Source: Streptomyces brevispora (GTDB lineage: Bacteria > Actinomycetota > Actinomycetes > Streptomycetales > Streptomycetaceae). From it: a stretch of DNA of 64,000 nt. Location of the stretch: assembly GCF_007829885.1 (NCBI RefSeq), contig NZ_VIWW01000001.1:5580001-5644000 (forward strand), in the 5' to 3' direction. The notes under the pieces are model-generated. The model was not told the DNA's origin and made no database searches. It worked only from the letters and a program-made list of their open reading frames with translations. The translations under genes were made by a program, and so were the position numbers. Positions 17,108 through 25,521 of the stretch are shown in pieces (positions within the stretch are counted from its first letter, which is position 1; each line of letters opens with the position of its first letter).

Positions 17108-17662
17108 GTGAGCCGACCACTGCTGTTCCTCGACGTGGACGGGCCCCTCAATCCGTATGCGGCAAAGGCGCAGAGGCGCCCCGAGGGCTACACCACACTC
17201 AGGGTGCCCCGCAACAGCGGGATGCCGGAGGAACACGGTGAACCTGTGCTCCGTCGGCGACCCCTGCGGGTCTGGCTCAACCCGGAGCACGGACAGAACC
17301 TGCTGCGACTCGACTACGAGCTGTGCTGGGCCACCACATGGATGGCGGATGCCAACCGATGGATCGCCCCGGTACTCGGCCTTCCCGAACTGCCGTTCGT
17401 CGACTTCGGCGACGCCTTGTTCCGGGAGCGCCCCGACGGAGTCCACTGGAAGACCGCTCCTCTGGTGGACTACGCCGACGGCCGCCCCTTCGCCTGGGTG
17501 GACGACGAACAGAGCGATGCGGACCAGGCATACCTGACCGCCCACCACCACGCACGCGGACTGTTGCACCACGTCAACCCGCGGATCGGCCTGCGCGAGG
17601 AGGACTTCCGGGCCCTTGCCGACTTCGCCCGGTCCTTGGACGCCTCGCAAGCCGGCGGCTGA
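17108..17662 (+). CDS. HAD-like protein of unknown role
   Basis: A 184-residue protein starting at GTG 17108 after GGGGGAGA. The N-terminal LLFLDVDGPLNPYAAK is HAD motif I (DxDGxxN), WATTWMADAN corresponds to motif II (T/S), and FAWVDDEQSDAD near residue 135 resembles motif IV acidic residues. Proteins of this compact type are annotated in Streptomyces as secreted or cytoplasmic HAD-domain proteins without a known substrate. No clear operon partner; the HEAT-repeat gene follows 101 bp later. Confidence 0.75.
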   Translation: MSRPLLFLDVDGPLNPYAAKAQRRPEGYTTLRVPRNSGMPEEHGEPVLRRRPLRVWLNPEHGQNLLRLDYELCWATTWMADANRWIAPVLGLPELPFVDFGDALFRERPDGVHWKTAPLVDYADGRPFAWVDDEQSDADQAYLTAHHHARGLLHHVNPRIGLREEDFRALADFARSLDASQAGG

Positions 17663-17763
17663 GCCTGTCCACAGCCCGCCGGACAGCTCTGTTCCGGAGT
17701 TCAGCGGTCACTGCGGGACAACTGTCAAGAGGGCGCCTCCGCGAAGTCCCCGAGGAGGTGTCA

Positions 17764-20406
17764 GTGCCCTGCGGCAGAGTGCCGTGCATGATCAACTATT
17801 TGGACGGCGTCAACTGGTCGTCGATGAGCCACGCCTACGGCCCGGCCGTCGACGTTCCCGCGTGGCTCCGGGCGATGACCTCAGCAGACCCCGCGGTCCG
17901 GGAGAGGGCGCTCGGCGACTTCTACGGTGCGGCCCATCACCAGGGTGACGTGTACCCGTGCACGGCGGCGAGCCTGCCGTTCCTGTTCGCGCTGGCCGAC
18001 GACCCCGCCACCCCTGACCGTGCCTCAATCGTCCAGCTGCTGCTCAGCATCGGACGTGAATCCGTCGCACGCGACGACGGCGGCATCCGGTTCGCACCGG
18101 ACGGAACCCTCTCGACGGCCTGCGCGGACAGTGCGGCGACGATGCGCGAGCGCGCCGACGCGTTCGTCGCCTACGCGGCCGACCCGGATCCAGGTGTGCG
18201 GCGTGCGGCGATCAAGGGCCTGGGTCTCTTCCTCGAGGACGCCGACCGCGCGGTCGGCGTCCTCCGCTCCCGCCTGCCGGCCGAGTCCGGGGTCGTCGAA
18301 CGGCTGCTCGTCGTCGAGACGATGGCCGACCTGGCGCTGCGCCTGCCCGCAGCGCGGACCGCTGCCACCGCCTGGCTCCACGGCCTGGCCGACAACACCG
18401 CGGCCAACCCTGACATCCGGCTCGCCGCCCTCGTCCACCGCACCCGCTGCGTCCCAGAAGCCATCGGCGACAGCACCGTACCGACCACGATCGACCTGCT
18501 GCGCCGACTCACCCCCGCGCAGCGGCCCACGACTGACGAGAAGGTCTGCCGAGCGGATTCCGGCACGTGTGCGCGTACCCCTGCCGCCAAGTCGGCGACC
18601 CCGGGCACTCCGCCGCAGATCGCCGCCGCGTTCGCCGACATGGAACTTCACAACCGTGTCCACGCACCCACCACCGCCCTGCTGCGAACCCTGCACGGGG
18701 TGCTGAACGACCGCGTGCCCGAGCGCACGGCCCTGCTCGCCGAACAGCTCAGCAGCCCGGACCCCGCCGTTCGCCACGACGCGATCCGTATGGCCCAGGA
18801 CGTGATCGGCACCTGGCGCGGCAACCACGCCCCCCTCGTCATGCTCATCGCGGACTGCCTGCTCCCCGAGGACCCGTACACCGCCGCCGCGGCCGCGGAG
18901 AGCCTCGGATCCCTGGGGCCCGCTGCCCAGGTCGCCCGCGAAGCACTCGCCGCCTTCGTCCGGGCGCAGCGCGCGGCGCACGGACCGGATGTGTGGGCGG
19001 CGGAGCACTCGCTGCGGCGCCGCGCCCACCAGGAGGCCGTCATGGCGCTGGCACGCCTCGACGACACGCGTGCCCTTCCCGGGCTGCTGAGCGCGCTGGA
19101 CGCGGACACCGACGCCTGGCGCGCTGTTCAGGTCGCCGGCCATCTGCGCTCGGGTGCCGAGGAACTGGCGCCGCGGCTGCGCCGGCGACTTGCCGCCGTC
19201 GACTTCTCGCAGCCGGAGCCCGGCCTCGGCGCCGGGGCACTGGTCTCCGCGCTGGCCGCACTCGGCGACCTCGGCGCCGTCCCCGCGATCACGCAGGCGC
19301 TCACCGCCGCGCTCCGTCACCAGCAGTGGCGCACCGCCGCCGCCGTGCTGGAGGCTCTCGCGTCGTTCGGAACCGACGCGGCAACCGCCCTGTACGTGGT
19401 CCGCCCGCAGGCCGACGCGCAGGACGTGGACCTCCGGGCGGCCGCGACGGCCGCTCTGTGGGCGCTCGATCGTGATCCGGCGGACGTCGTGCCCCGACTG
19501 CGCGACCTGCTCGGCAGCCACTGCAATCGCGGAGCGGCCGACGTGCTGGGCCGTATCGGTCCGCCCGCAGCGACCGCACTGCCGCTCCTCAAGGAGATGC
19601 TGACCGTCGCTTACGAGTGGACCCGCCTCCACGCCGCCATCGCGGTGTGGGACATCGCCGGCGCGGCGGAGACCGACAACGTCATCCGCACGCTGCTGGA
19701 GATCTGGGAGGAGAACGAGGCGACCGCACACCACATCGCGCTGTTCCTGGACCGCATGGGCCCGGCCGCGGCACCGGCCCTGCCCCGCGTTCGGGCAGAA
19801 CTCGCCCGCCCCCGCCGAAGCCGGGGCGTCGCGCACGACGAAGAACTGCAACGCACCTGCCGGGTCCTCCAACTGCGTCTTGCCACGCCGCAGGGCGGGG
19901 AGCGGAAGCACTGGGAACTGATTCCGGGTACCGGTGCGGGACCTCTGCGCCTGGGGATGTCCCCGGCCGAGGTCGCCCACGCGCTTCAGGAGCCCGCCAC
20001 ACCGGTCGGCGGCTCCTACGGACAGGAGGACTTCGCCACTGCCGGGGTGAGCGTCTACTACGACGACGCAGGGAACCTCGCGTGCATCGCTTTCGCCGCG
20101 GCCACCGGACCCCAGACCACCCTCGCGGACGTCCCCCTGGCCGGGCAGGACCCCGAGCAGATGGAGCAGTGGCTCCTGGACGACTACGCAGCCGAGCACG
20201 GGGGAACGATCCTGTTCACGACCGACGGATCGTTCGCCCTGACCGACCTCGGCCTCCTCATACGGACGCAACGGATCGGCGACACACGCCTGACGCGCCC
20301 GCTCCTCGTGATTGAGGACTGGCTCGAGACGACGTACTACCGCGATCACCTGCCGCTGGAAGGACCCCCACCGCAGGACGGGCACCGTTGGGGCCCCGGC
20401 GTGTGA
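17764..20406 (+). CDS. HEAT-repeat protein
   Basis: An 880-residue protein of alpha-helical HEAT repeats, visible as recurrent blocks such as DPGVRRAAIKGLG, DPAVRHDAIRMAQDV, AAAAAESLGSLGPAAQVAREAL, GLLSALDADTDAWRAVQVA and RGAADVLGRIGPPAATALPLL. The last 150 residues are different and may form a small globular domain with GMSPAEVAHALQEPA. GTG 17764 is chosen because GAGGAGG at 17752-17758 is correctly spaced; ATG 17788 would have no ribosome-binding site. HEAT arrays are protein-interaction scaffolds; no partner is evident. The start of intact similarity to Streptomyces knr4-like/HEAT proteins cannot be checked here. Confidence 0.8.
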   Translation: MPCGRVPCMINYLDGVNWSSMSHAYGPAVDVPAWLRAMTSADPAVRERALGDFYGAAHHQGDVYPCTAASLPFLFALADDPATPDRASIVQLLLSIGRESVARDDGGIRFAPDGTLSTACADSAATMRERADAFVAYAADPDPGVRRAAIKGLGLFLEDADRAVGVLRSRLPAESGVVERLLVVETMADLALRLPAARTAATAWLHGLADNTAANPDIRLAALVHRTRCVPEAIGDSTVPTTIDLLRRLTPAQRPTTDEKVCRADSGTCARTPAAKSATPGTPPQIAAAFADMELHNRVHAPTTALLRTLHGVLNDRVPERTALLAEQLSSPDPAVRHDAIRMAQDVIGTWRGNHAPLVMLIADCLLPEDPYTAAAAAESLGSLGPAAQVAREALAAFVRAQRAAHGPDVWAAEHSLRRRAHQEAVMALARLDDTRALPGLLSALDADTDAWRAVQVAGHLRSGAEELAPRLRRRLAAVDFSQPEPGLGAGALVSALAALGDLGAVPAITQALTAALRHQQWRTAAAVLEALASFGTDAATALYVVRPQADAQDVDLRAAATAALWALDRDPADVVPRLRDLLGSHCNRGAADVLGRIGPPAATALPLLKEMLTVAYEWTRLHAAIAVWDIAGAAETDNVIRTLLEIWEENEATAHHIALFLDRMGPAAAPALPRVRAELARPRRSRGVAHDEELQRTCRVLQLRLATPQGGERKHWELIPGTGAGPLRLGMSPAEVAHALQEPATPVGGSYGQEDFATAGVSVYYDDAGNLACIAFAAATGPQTTLADVPLAGQDPEQMEQWLLDDYAAEHGGTILFTTDGSFALTDLGLLIRTQRIGDTRLTRPLLVIEDWLETTYYRDHLPLEGPPPQDGHRWGPGV

Positions 20407-20472
20407 CCCCCGGTGCGCGCAGCCCGAGCCACTGCGTCGGCATCGAGGCCCGACTCCGGCCGGCCGTACAGC

Positions 20473-20507
20473 CCTGACCGGACGGCGACGGCGTCCGCCC
20501 GGTCGGG
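20473..20507. terminator. Hairpin between convergent HEAT and PPTase genes
   Basis: GACCGG (20476-20481) and CCGGTC (20499-20504) pair, with an inner GACG/CGTC extension, in the 142-bp gap between convergent genes. Probable bidirectional terminator, marking the left end of the biosynthetic cluster. Confidence 0.45.
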
Positions 20508-20548
20508 CGAGGAGGTGGGCGCCCGCCCGCCACGCGCGGGCGGCGCGG

Positions 20549-21292
20549 TCACCACCGCAGCGCCACGGCCGCCCGGTGGCCGGCCGGGACCGTCACGTCG
20601 GCCAGCAGCCAGCCGGCGGGAGCGGAGGGCACCGGGCCGGAGCCGACGTACTCGGCGGACGGGTCCGCGCCCAGGCCGACCCCGATGCCCTTCAAGTACG
20701 CCTCCTTCCTGGTCCATACGCGGGCGAAGGCGGCGGCGCCCGGATCGGGGGCGAGAGCGGTGAGCTCGGCCGACTCGGCCGGGTGGAGGACGTCGGCGGC
20801 CTCCATGACGGTCTCCGGCGCGGGCACCGGCTCGATGTCCACGCCGACCGGGGTGGCGGCGACCGCGATCAGGCTCAGCCCCTCGCAGTGGGAGAGCGAG
20901 AAGTGCAGCCGCCCGCCGGGAAGCACCGGTCGGCCGTGCGGCTCCCCGCAGCAGGGGCACGGGGCCCGGGCCACCAGCACGGCGCGGGGCGCGATGCCGA
21001 GGTGGGCGCCGAGCAGGCGGCGCAGCCCGACGTGGGCGCACATGTAGGTGGCCCGGTCGCCGGGCCGGCGGAACTCCTCGGCGCGGGCGAGTTCGGCCGG
21101 GTCGAGGACGAGGGGGGCGTAGCGCGTGACGGTCTCCTGGTGGGCGGCGGTCGCGACGAGCCACAGGCGTGGGCCGGCCGGGCCGGGCCAGGGCTGCCGG
21201 GGCAGCGCCGACGTCAGGGGCGGGAGAGGGTCGGGGAGCAGGGCGCCGTCCGGCGGGGAGCCGGGCCGGGATCGGGAAGCCAGAGGGGTCAT
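20549..21292 (-). CDS. Sfp-type 4'-phosphopantetheinyl transferase
   Basis: A 247-residue PPTase. It transfers the phosphopantetheine arm of CoA to the Ser of carrier (T) domains and so activates the NRPSs of this cluster. Motifs: FSLSHCEGLSLIAV, VGVDIEPV (Mg-binding Asp and Glu) and ARVWTRKEAYLKGIGVGL (WxxKEA with catalytic Glu/Lys). A CPCCGEPHGRPVL segment precedes the active-site motif, as in the Sfp group. The start ATG 21292 lies 7 bp after the MFS gene stop. Last gene of the supply/export transcription unit. Confidence 0.9.
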   Translation of the reverse strand: MTPLASRSRPGSPPDGALLPDPLPPLTSALPRQPWPGPAGPRLWLVATAAHQETVTRYAPLVLDPAELARAEEFRRPGDRATYMCAHVGLRRLLGAHLGIAPRAVLVARAPCPCCGEPHGRPVLPGGRLHFSLSHCEGLSLIAVAATPVGVDIEPVPAPETVMEAADVLHPAESAELTALAPDPGAAAFARVWTRKEAYLKGIGVGLGADPSAEYVGSGPVPSAPAGWLLADVTVPAGHRAAVALRW

Positions 21293-21299
21293 GTCTGCC

Positions 21300-22589
21300 T
21301 CACACGGAAGTGGTGGTGGTGTCGGGAACGGTGCGGACCTCCGCCCGGGGCGCGGTCGTCGTCTTCGCCGGGACCCGCAGCGCCATGACCGCGGCGAGCG
21401 GGGACAGGAAGGCGAGCGCCGCGCAGAGCAGCCAGGTCCCGGTGACCCCGAGGTGCAGGGAGACGGCGCTGAACAGGGCGAGGGACAGCGGGGCCGCGCC
21501 GATGGTCGCGAGGCTGAGGATGGACATCGCCGCTCCCATCCGGCCCTCGGGGACGGCCTGTTGGTAGGCCGTGACGAGGGCGGGTCCGTTGAGGCCCGAG
21601 AAGAGACCCACGGCACCGGCCACGCCGGCGAGCGTGCCCGGTGAGGGCATGAGCGCCATCGCGGCCATGCCGGCGGCGAGCCCGGTGCCGGTCACCACCA
21701 GCTTGAGGAAGACCGGGATGCGGTGGGCGAGGGCCGCGCCGACCGCGGCGGACGCCAGGGCGCCCACGCTGAAGACGGCGAGCACCAGAGCCACCGTGCC
21801 GACGCCCCAGCCCTTGTCCGAGGCCTGGAGGGGCAGGGCGACCTCGGCCGGCCACGCGAACGTCAGGTCCAGGCAGAAGCAGGCGACGAACATCCACAGC
21901 AGCCGCGGGTGCGCGGCCAGCAGCCGGAAGCCGTCCCCGGACCGGCGCAGCACCGAGGGGCCGGACTGACGGCGTTCGGGGCGCGGCATGCCGTGGGTGA
22001 CGTGGGCGGCGCATACCAGCCAGACGGCGCAGCCGACGGCGGCGAGGACCATGACGCTCGACAGGCCGCCGACGGTGACGAGCCACGCCCCCAGCGGCGA
22101 CCCCGCGATCGGTGCCAGTCGCAGCACCATGGCGAAGAGGGAGTTGGCGCGGCCGAGGTGTTCGTCCGGGGCGAGGCGGTTCAGCAGGACGCCGGAGGCG
22201 GGTCCGGTGAGCCCGAGGAGCGATCCCTCGATGACGGCGATGAGGATCAGCGGCCACAGCGTCTCGGTGGCGGCGGTGACCAGGGCCCCCGCCGCCAGGA
22301 CGGCGACACGGGTGGAGGTCGCGCGCAGCAGCAGGGCGCGGGGGCCCAGAGCATCGGTGAGTACGCCTCCGAACAGGAGCATCAGGGCGCGCGGAAGGGT
22401 GGAGGCGAGGATGACGAAGGTGACGGCGCTGTGCCCGCCGAGCTGGATGGCGGTCCAGTTCATGGCGATGAGGAGCGCGAAGCTGCCTGCCTGGACGGCG
22501 GCCTGGCCGACGACGAGGCTGTTGATGCGGGGCCAGTCGACGCCGGGAGCGGGGTCGGCCGGTGCACTGGTGGTGGAGTTCGGTTCCAT
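21300..22589 (-). CDS. MFS exporter
   Basis: A 429-residue major facilitator with twelve predicted membrane segments, of the MFS_3/enterobactin-exporter-like group (NWTAIQLGGHSAVTFVILAS, the A-motif-like GGVLTDALGPRALLLR, and LMPSPGTLAGVAGAVGLFSG). Located between the precursor-supply genes and the PPTase gene in one minus-strand operon, it is the best candidate for export of the peptide or for self-resistance. Confidence 0.88.
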   Translation of the reverse strand: MEPNSTTSAPADPAPGVDWPRINSLVVGQAAVQAGSFALLIAMNWTAIQLGGHSAVTFVILASTLPRALMLLFGGVLTDALGPRALLLRATSTRVAVLAAGALVTAATETLWPLILIAVIEGSLLGLTGPASGVLLNRLAPDEHLGRANSLFAMVLRLAPIAGSPLGAWLVTVGGLSSVMVLAAVGCAVWLVCAAHVTHGMPRPERRQSGPSVLRRSGDGFRLLAAHPRLLWMFVACFCLDLTFAWPAEVALPLQASDKGWGVGTVALVLAVFSVGALASAAVGAALAHRIPVFLKLVVTGTGLAAGMAAMALMPSPGTLAGVAGAVGLFSGLNGPALVTAYQQAVPEGRMGAAMSILSLATIGAAPLSLALFSAVSLHLGVTGTWLLCAALAFLSPLAAVMALRVPAKTTTAPRAEVRTVPDTTTTSV

Positions 22590-22658
22590 GAGGTCGGCCT
22601 TCTGCGGAGTCGGTCGGGATGGGTGCGGCGGGTTGCGGTGAGGTGGGGCGGGGCCCGG

Positions 22659-23105
22659 TCAGCGCGGCGGGCGTACACGGATCCGTACGCCCGCCGCGTC
22701 GCCGCGCAGGTTCGCCGCGACGGCGAGGGCGACCGCGCGGTCGGCGGCCCGGCGTACGGAACGACAGCGGGCGGCCCCGCCGTACGTGCGGACCTCGACC
22801 CGGCCGCCGAGGTAGCCGCGCCCGGCCTCGGCCAGGGCCCGTACGGCGGCGGCACGGGCCACCGCCGCGGAGCCCTCGTCGGGGGCGGCCACGCTGATCC
22901 GGGGGATCTCCGAGAGGGAGAAGCGGGCGTGCACGGTGCAGGGCGCGAGGCGGTGGCAGGTGGCGGGCACGGCGGGTCTCCCGGGAGGTCGGCGACGGAC
23001 GGACGCGGTGCGTCCCCGGCGGAGGCGGGCGGCCGCGCGGGAGGGTCCGCCCGTGCGGCGGGCGGCCATGGCGCCCGTCCCGTGCGGGCTTCGGCCGTCG
23101 GGCAT
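22659..23105 (-). CDS. Small protein of unknown function in the supply operon
   Basis: An open frame of 148 residues if it starts at ATG 23105; no ribosome-binding site is visible there and the Arg/Ala/Pro-rich first 60 residues may be untranslated. The last 85 residues look like a real alpha/beta domain: CTVHARFSLSEIPRISVAAP, then a helix (AAVARAAAVRALAEAG), strand (GRVEVRTYG), helix and strand (GVRIRVRPP). It lies in the same direction between the glutamate-synthase-like and MFS genes. I do not recognise a family. Confidence 0.45.
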   Translation of the reverse strand: MPDGRSPHGTGAMAARRTGGPSRAAARLRRGRTASVRRRPPGRPAVPATCHRLAPCTVHARFSLSEIPRISVAAPDEGSAAVARAAAVRALAEAGRGYLGGRVEVRTYGGAARCRSVRRAADRAVALAVAANLRGDAAGVRIRVRPPR

Positions 23106-23137
23106 GGCACGCGCCCGGTGAGGGCGGCGGCCGGCGC

Positions 23138-24442
23138 TCACCGCACCGCTCCCAGCGGGTCGGGCGCGTACCGGGGGACCGGCGCCGCCGGTGCGTCGGG
23201 CCACCAGAGGTCCTCGGGGCCCAGCGCGTCGACGGTGTACTTGCCCAACGCGCTGATGAGAAGGCGCAGTTCGAGGGCAAGGGCGTCGACGAGGCGTTCC
23301 AGGCCGTGTTCGGGGTCCTCGTCCACGGCGATCAGGGCGGCACGGCCCAGCCCGACGGCACCCGCACCCAGCGCGAGGGCGCGCAGCGCGCGTCCGCCCT
23401 CCCACATGCGGCCGCTGGCCAGGAGACAGCCGTCGGGGCGGCCGATGCGGCGCAGGCACTCGGCGAGCGGCAGGCCCACCTGGTCCAGGAAGACCCGGGG
23501 CGCGTAGCCGGTACCGCCCTCCGCGCCGTCCACGGTCACCGCCCCGGCCCCGGCGGCCCACGCGGTCCGCGCGGCGTCGCCGATGTCGCGGCCGGGGTGG
23601 AACTTCACCCAGGTGCCGGCTTTGGGGAAGTTGTTCCGCATGAAACGCAGTTGCTGGCGGAGGATCTCGTCCGTGAACGTGCCGGGGGTGGCGCAGCGCA
23701 GTTGGCGTTCGCCCCGCTCGTCGAAGACCTTGCGCACGGTGAAGCGCCGGGCGAGGGCTTCGGCCTCGGCGCCGCCGACGACCGTCATGCCGCCGAGTCC
23801 GGGCTTGGCGCCCTGACCCGTCTTCAGCTCGAAGGCGAGGCGGCCGGTCTCCAGGAGCGGGCGCAGGGACGGGTCGCTGTAGAGGAGGTTCCAGACCTCG
23901 GAGTCGGCGTCCTCGGTGGACTGCTGGACGACGATGCCGCCGACCCCGTCGGGCACGGCGTCGAGGTAGGCCTCGATACGGCCGAGGAGCGCGGAGCGGC
24001 CGGAATCCTCCGCGCGGCGGTAGCCGTGGACGGGGACCATGTTCTCCCCGATGACCATGGGGATGCCGAGCCGGGCCGCCTGCCGGGTGGCGTGGACGGC
24101 CAGGTCGCCGCTGCCGGCCCGGGTGGAGCCGAAGGCGGAGAGGTACAGCGGGAGCCGCGAGGCGAAGCCGCCGACCCGGGAGGTGAGGTCGACGTCCGTG
24201 AACTCCGGTTCGCGGGCGAGGTCGATGAGCTTTTCCAGGCGTTCGGGAGTGAAGACCGGCGGGACGATCCGGGCACGGTCGAGGCCGTCGCCGGGACCGT
24301 GGGCCGGGTCCGTGCCGTACGCGTCGGGACCGAAGAGCTCCGTGCCGTACACGTCGGGGCCGGGGAAGACCTCGGCGGTGCCGTTGCGGGCGCGGGCGCG
24401 GATCCGGGCCTCGGGGAAGCCCGCTGCGGCGAGGGCGCTCAC
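23138..24442 (-). CDS. Glutamate-synthase-type FMN-binding domain protein
   Basis: A 434-residue protein homologous to the central/FMN-binding domain of glutamate synthase. Key segments: GSTRAGSGDLAVHATRQA, GIPMVIGENM, LAFELKTGQGAKPGLGGMTV (FMN site), TWVKFHPG, then VTVDGAEGGTGYAPRVF (GGTG phosphate loop), LLASGRMWEGGRALRALALG. The glutaminase domain is absent, and so is the Cys-rich segment that holds the 3Fe-4S cluster in glutamate synthases (after AALIAV the sequence continues DEDPEHGLERL). The GTG start overlaps the stop of the AsnRS-like gene (GTGA at 24442), implying coupled translation and joint function. It may handle an imine, amine or ammonia in making the special amino acid; the reaction is unknown. 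Confidence 0.8.
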   Translation of the reverse strand: MSALAAAGFPEARIRARARNGTAEVFPGPDVYGTELFGPDAYGTDPAHGPGDGLDRARIVPPVFTPERLEKLIDLAREPEFTDVDLTSRVGGFASRLPLYLSAFGSTRAGSGDLAVHATRQAARLGIPMVIGENMVPVHGYRRAEDSGRSALLGRIEAYLDAVPDGVGGIVVQQSTEDADSEVWNLLYSDPSLRPLLETGRLAFELKTGQGAKPGLGGMTVVGGAEAEALARRFTVRKVFDERGERQLRCATPGTFTDEILRQQLRFMRNNFPKAGTWVKFHPGRDIGDAARTAWAAGAGAVTVDGAEGGTGYAPRVFLDQVGLPLAECLRRIGRPDGCLLASGRMWEGGRALRALALGAGAVGLGRAALIAVDEDPEHGLERLVDALALELRLLISALGKYTVDALGPEDLWWPDAPAAPVPRYAPDPLGAVR

Positions 24443-25443
24443 GGGGCCATCACCCCCGGGAGCTTCGGGTAGGCGCTGACCTGCCACACGGCGTCGAGGC
24501 CGGTGAGGAAGCGGACGAGGCGCTGGAGGCCCATGCCGAAACCGGCACTGGCGGGAATGCCCTCCCGGGCCTCCTTCAGGTACCAGGCGTACTTCGCGGG
24601 GTTCTCGCCGCTCTCCCGCATGCGGGTGACGATCGTCGCGTAGTCGGACTCGCGCTCACTGCCGGAGACGAGCTCGCCGTAGCCGTGCGGGGCGATCAGG
24701 TCGAAGTTGCGCAGCACCCCGGGGTTCTCGGGGTCCTCCCGGTCGTAGAAGCCGCGCGAGCCCTTGGGGTAGTCGTTGATGAAGAACGGGCGGTCGCTCT
24801 CCAGGGACAGCAGCCGCTCGCCCGCCCAGTCGATCTCGCCGTCCGGGTTCTGCGGGTGGCCGCAGGCCTGGAGCCGGGTGACCGCTTCGTGGTGCGTGCA
24901 CACGTCGTACTTGCCGCTGCGGACATCGGCGAATCCGGTCTCCTCGCGGCCGAGTTCGGCCAGCACACCGGGTATGCGCGACCACACCTGCTCGGTGACG
25001 TGGGTGAGAAGTCCGGCGGCGATCTCCTGGGCCTCCTCGCGGCTCGCATCGGCGATCTCCACGTCGATCTGGTGGAACTCGACCAGGTGCCGGCCCGTGG
25101 TGGCGGTCTCCTCGGGCTCGACCCGGACGTTGGGGGCGATGTAGAAGAGCTTGGGGAAGCCGCGCAGCGACGCCTGCTTGTACAGGATGGCGCTGGTCAT
25201 CAACTTGTAGGGCTGACCGTAGTAGTCGACGTCCAGCGCCTTGGCGCCCCGGCCGCCGGGATCGGTGACCGGTCCGACGAGCGGTGGCAGCAGCTCCACG
25301 AAGTCCTGGGCGCGCAGATACTCCCTGGCTGCGTGCAGGGCCTCCTGCTGCACGAGCATGGCGGCGCGCAGCCGGGGCGAGCGGAGGTGTTCGCCGAGCG
25401 GGGGCGGGGCGGTGGCTGTGCCGGTTCGCGAGGTCTGATCCAT
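24439..25443 (-). CDS. AsnRS-like ligase without anticodon domain (asparagine-synthetase-related)
   Basis: A 334-residue protein consisting of only the class II catalytic core of the Asp/Asn/Lys-tRNA synthetase group. Motif 2 reads FYIAPNVRVEPEE..TGRHLVEFHQIDVE and motif 3 reads GFGMGLQRLVRFLTGL; a KLMTSAILYKQ segment matches the amino-acid site. The N-terminal OB-fold anticodon-binding domain is missing, so it cannot be a normal tRNA synthetase. Archaeal proteins of this form (AS-AR) amidate aspartate to asparagine through an aspartyl-adenylate. Next to glutamate mutase, I infer that it activates or amidates 3-methylaspartate. The start ATG 25443 has AGGAGACC upstream. Confidence 0.82.
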   Translation of the reverse strand: MDQTSRTGTATAPPPLGEHLRSPRLRAAMLVQQEALHAAREYLRAQDFVELLPPLVGPVTDPGGRGAKALDVDYYGQPYKLMTSAILYKQASLRGFPKLFYIAPNVRVEPEETATTGRHLVEFHQIDVEIADASREEAQEIAAGLLTHVTEQVWSRIPGVLAELGREETGFADVRSGKYDVCTHHEAVTRLQACGHPQNPDGEIDWAGERLLSLESDRPFFINDYPKGSRGFYDREDPENPGVLRNFDLIAPHGYGELVSGSERESDYATIVTRMRESGENPAKYAWYLKEAREGIPASAGFGMGLQRLVRFLTGLDAVWQVSAYPKLPGVMAP

Positions 25444-25521
25444 GGCAGGTCTCCTGTTCGGTGCTCCCGAGGCATCCGGGACACGGGGGGAGTCGGCGGT
25501 GGGGGTGCCGGGTCGTCGGGG

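Noticed and set aside
24439..25443. A housekeeping asparaginyl-tRNA synthetase
   Set aside because: No OB-fold anticodon-binding domain, only 334 residues, and located in a biosynthetic operon.
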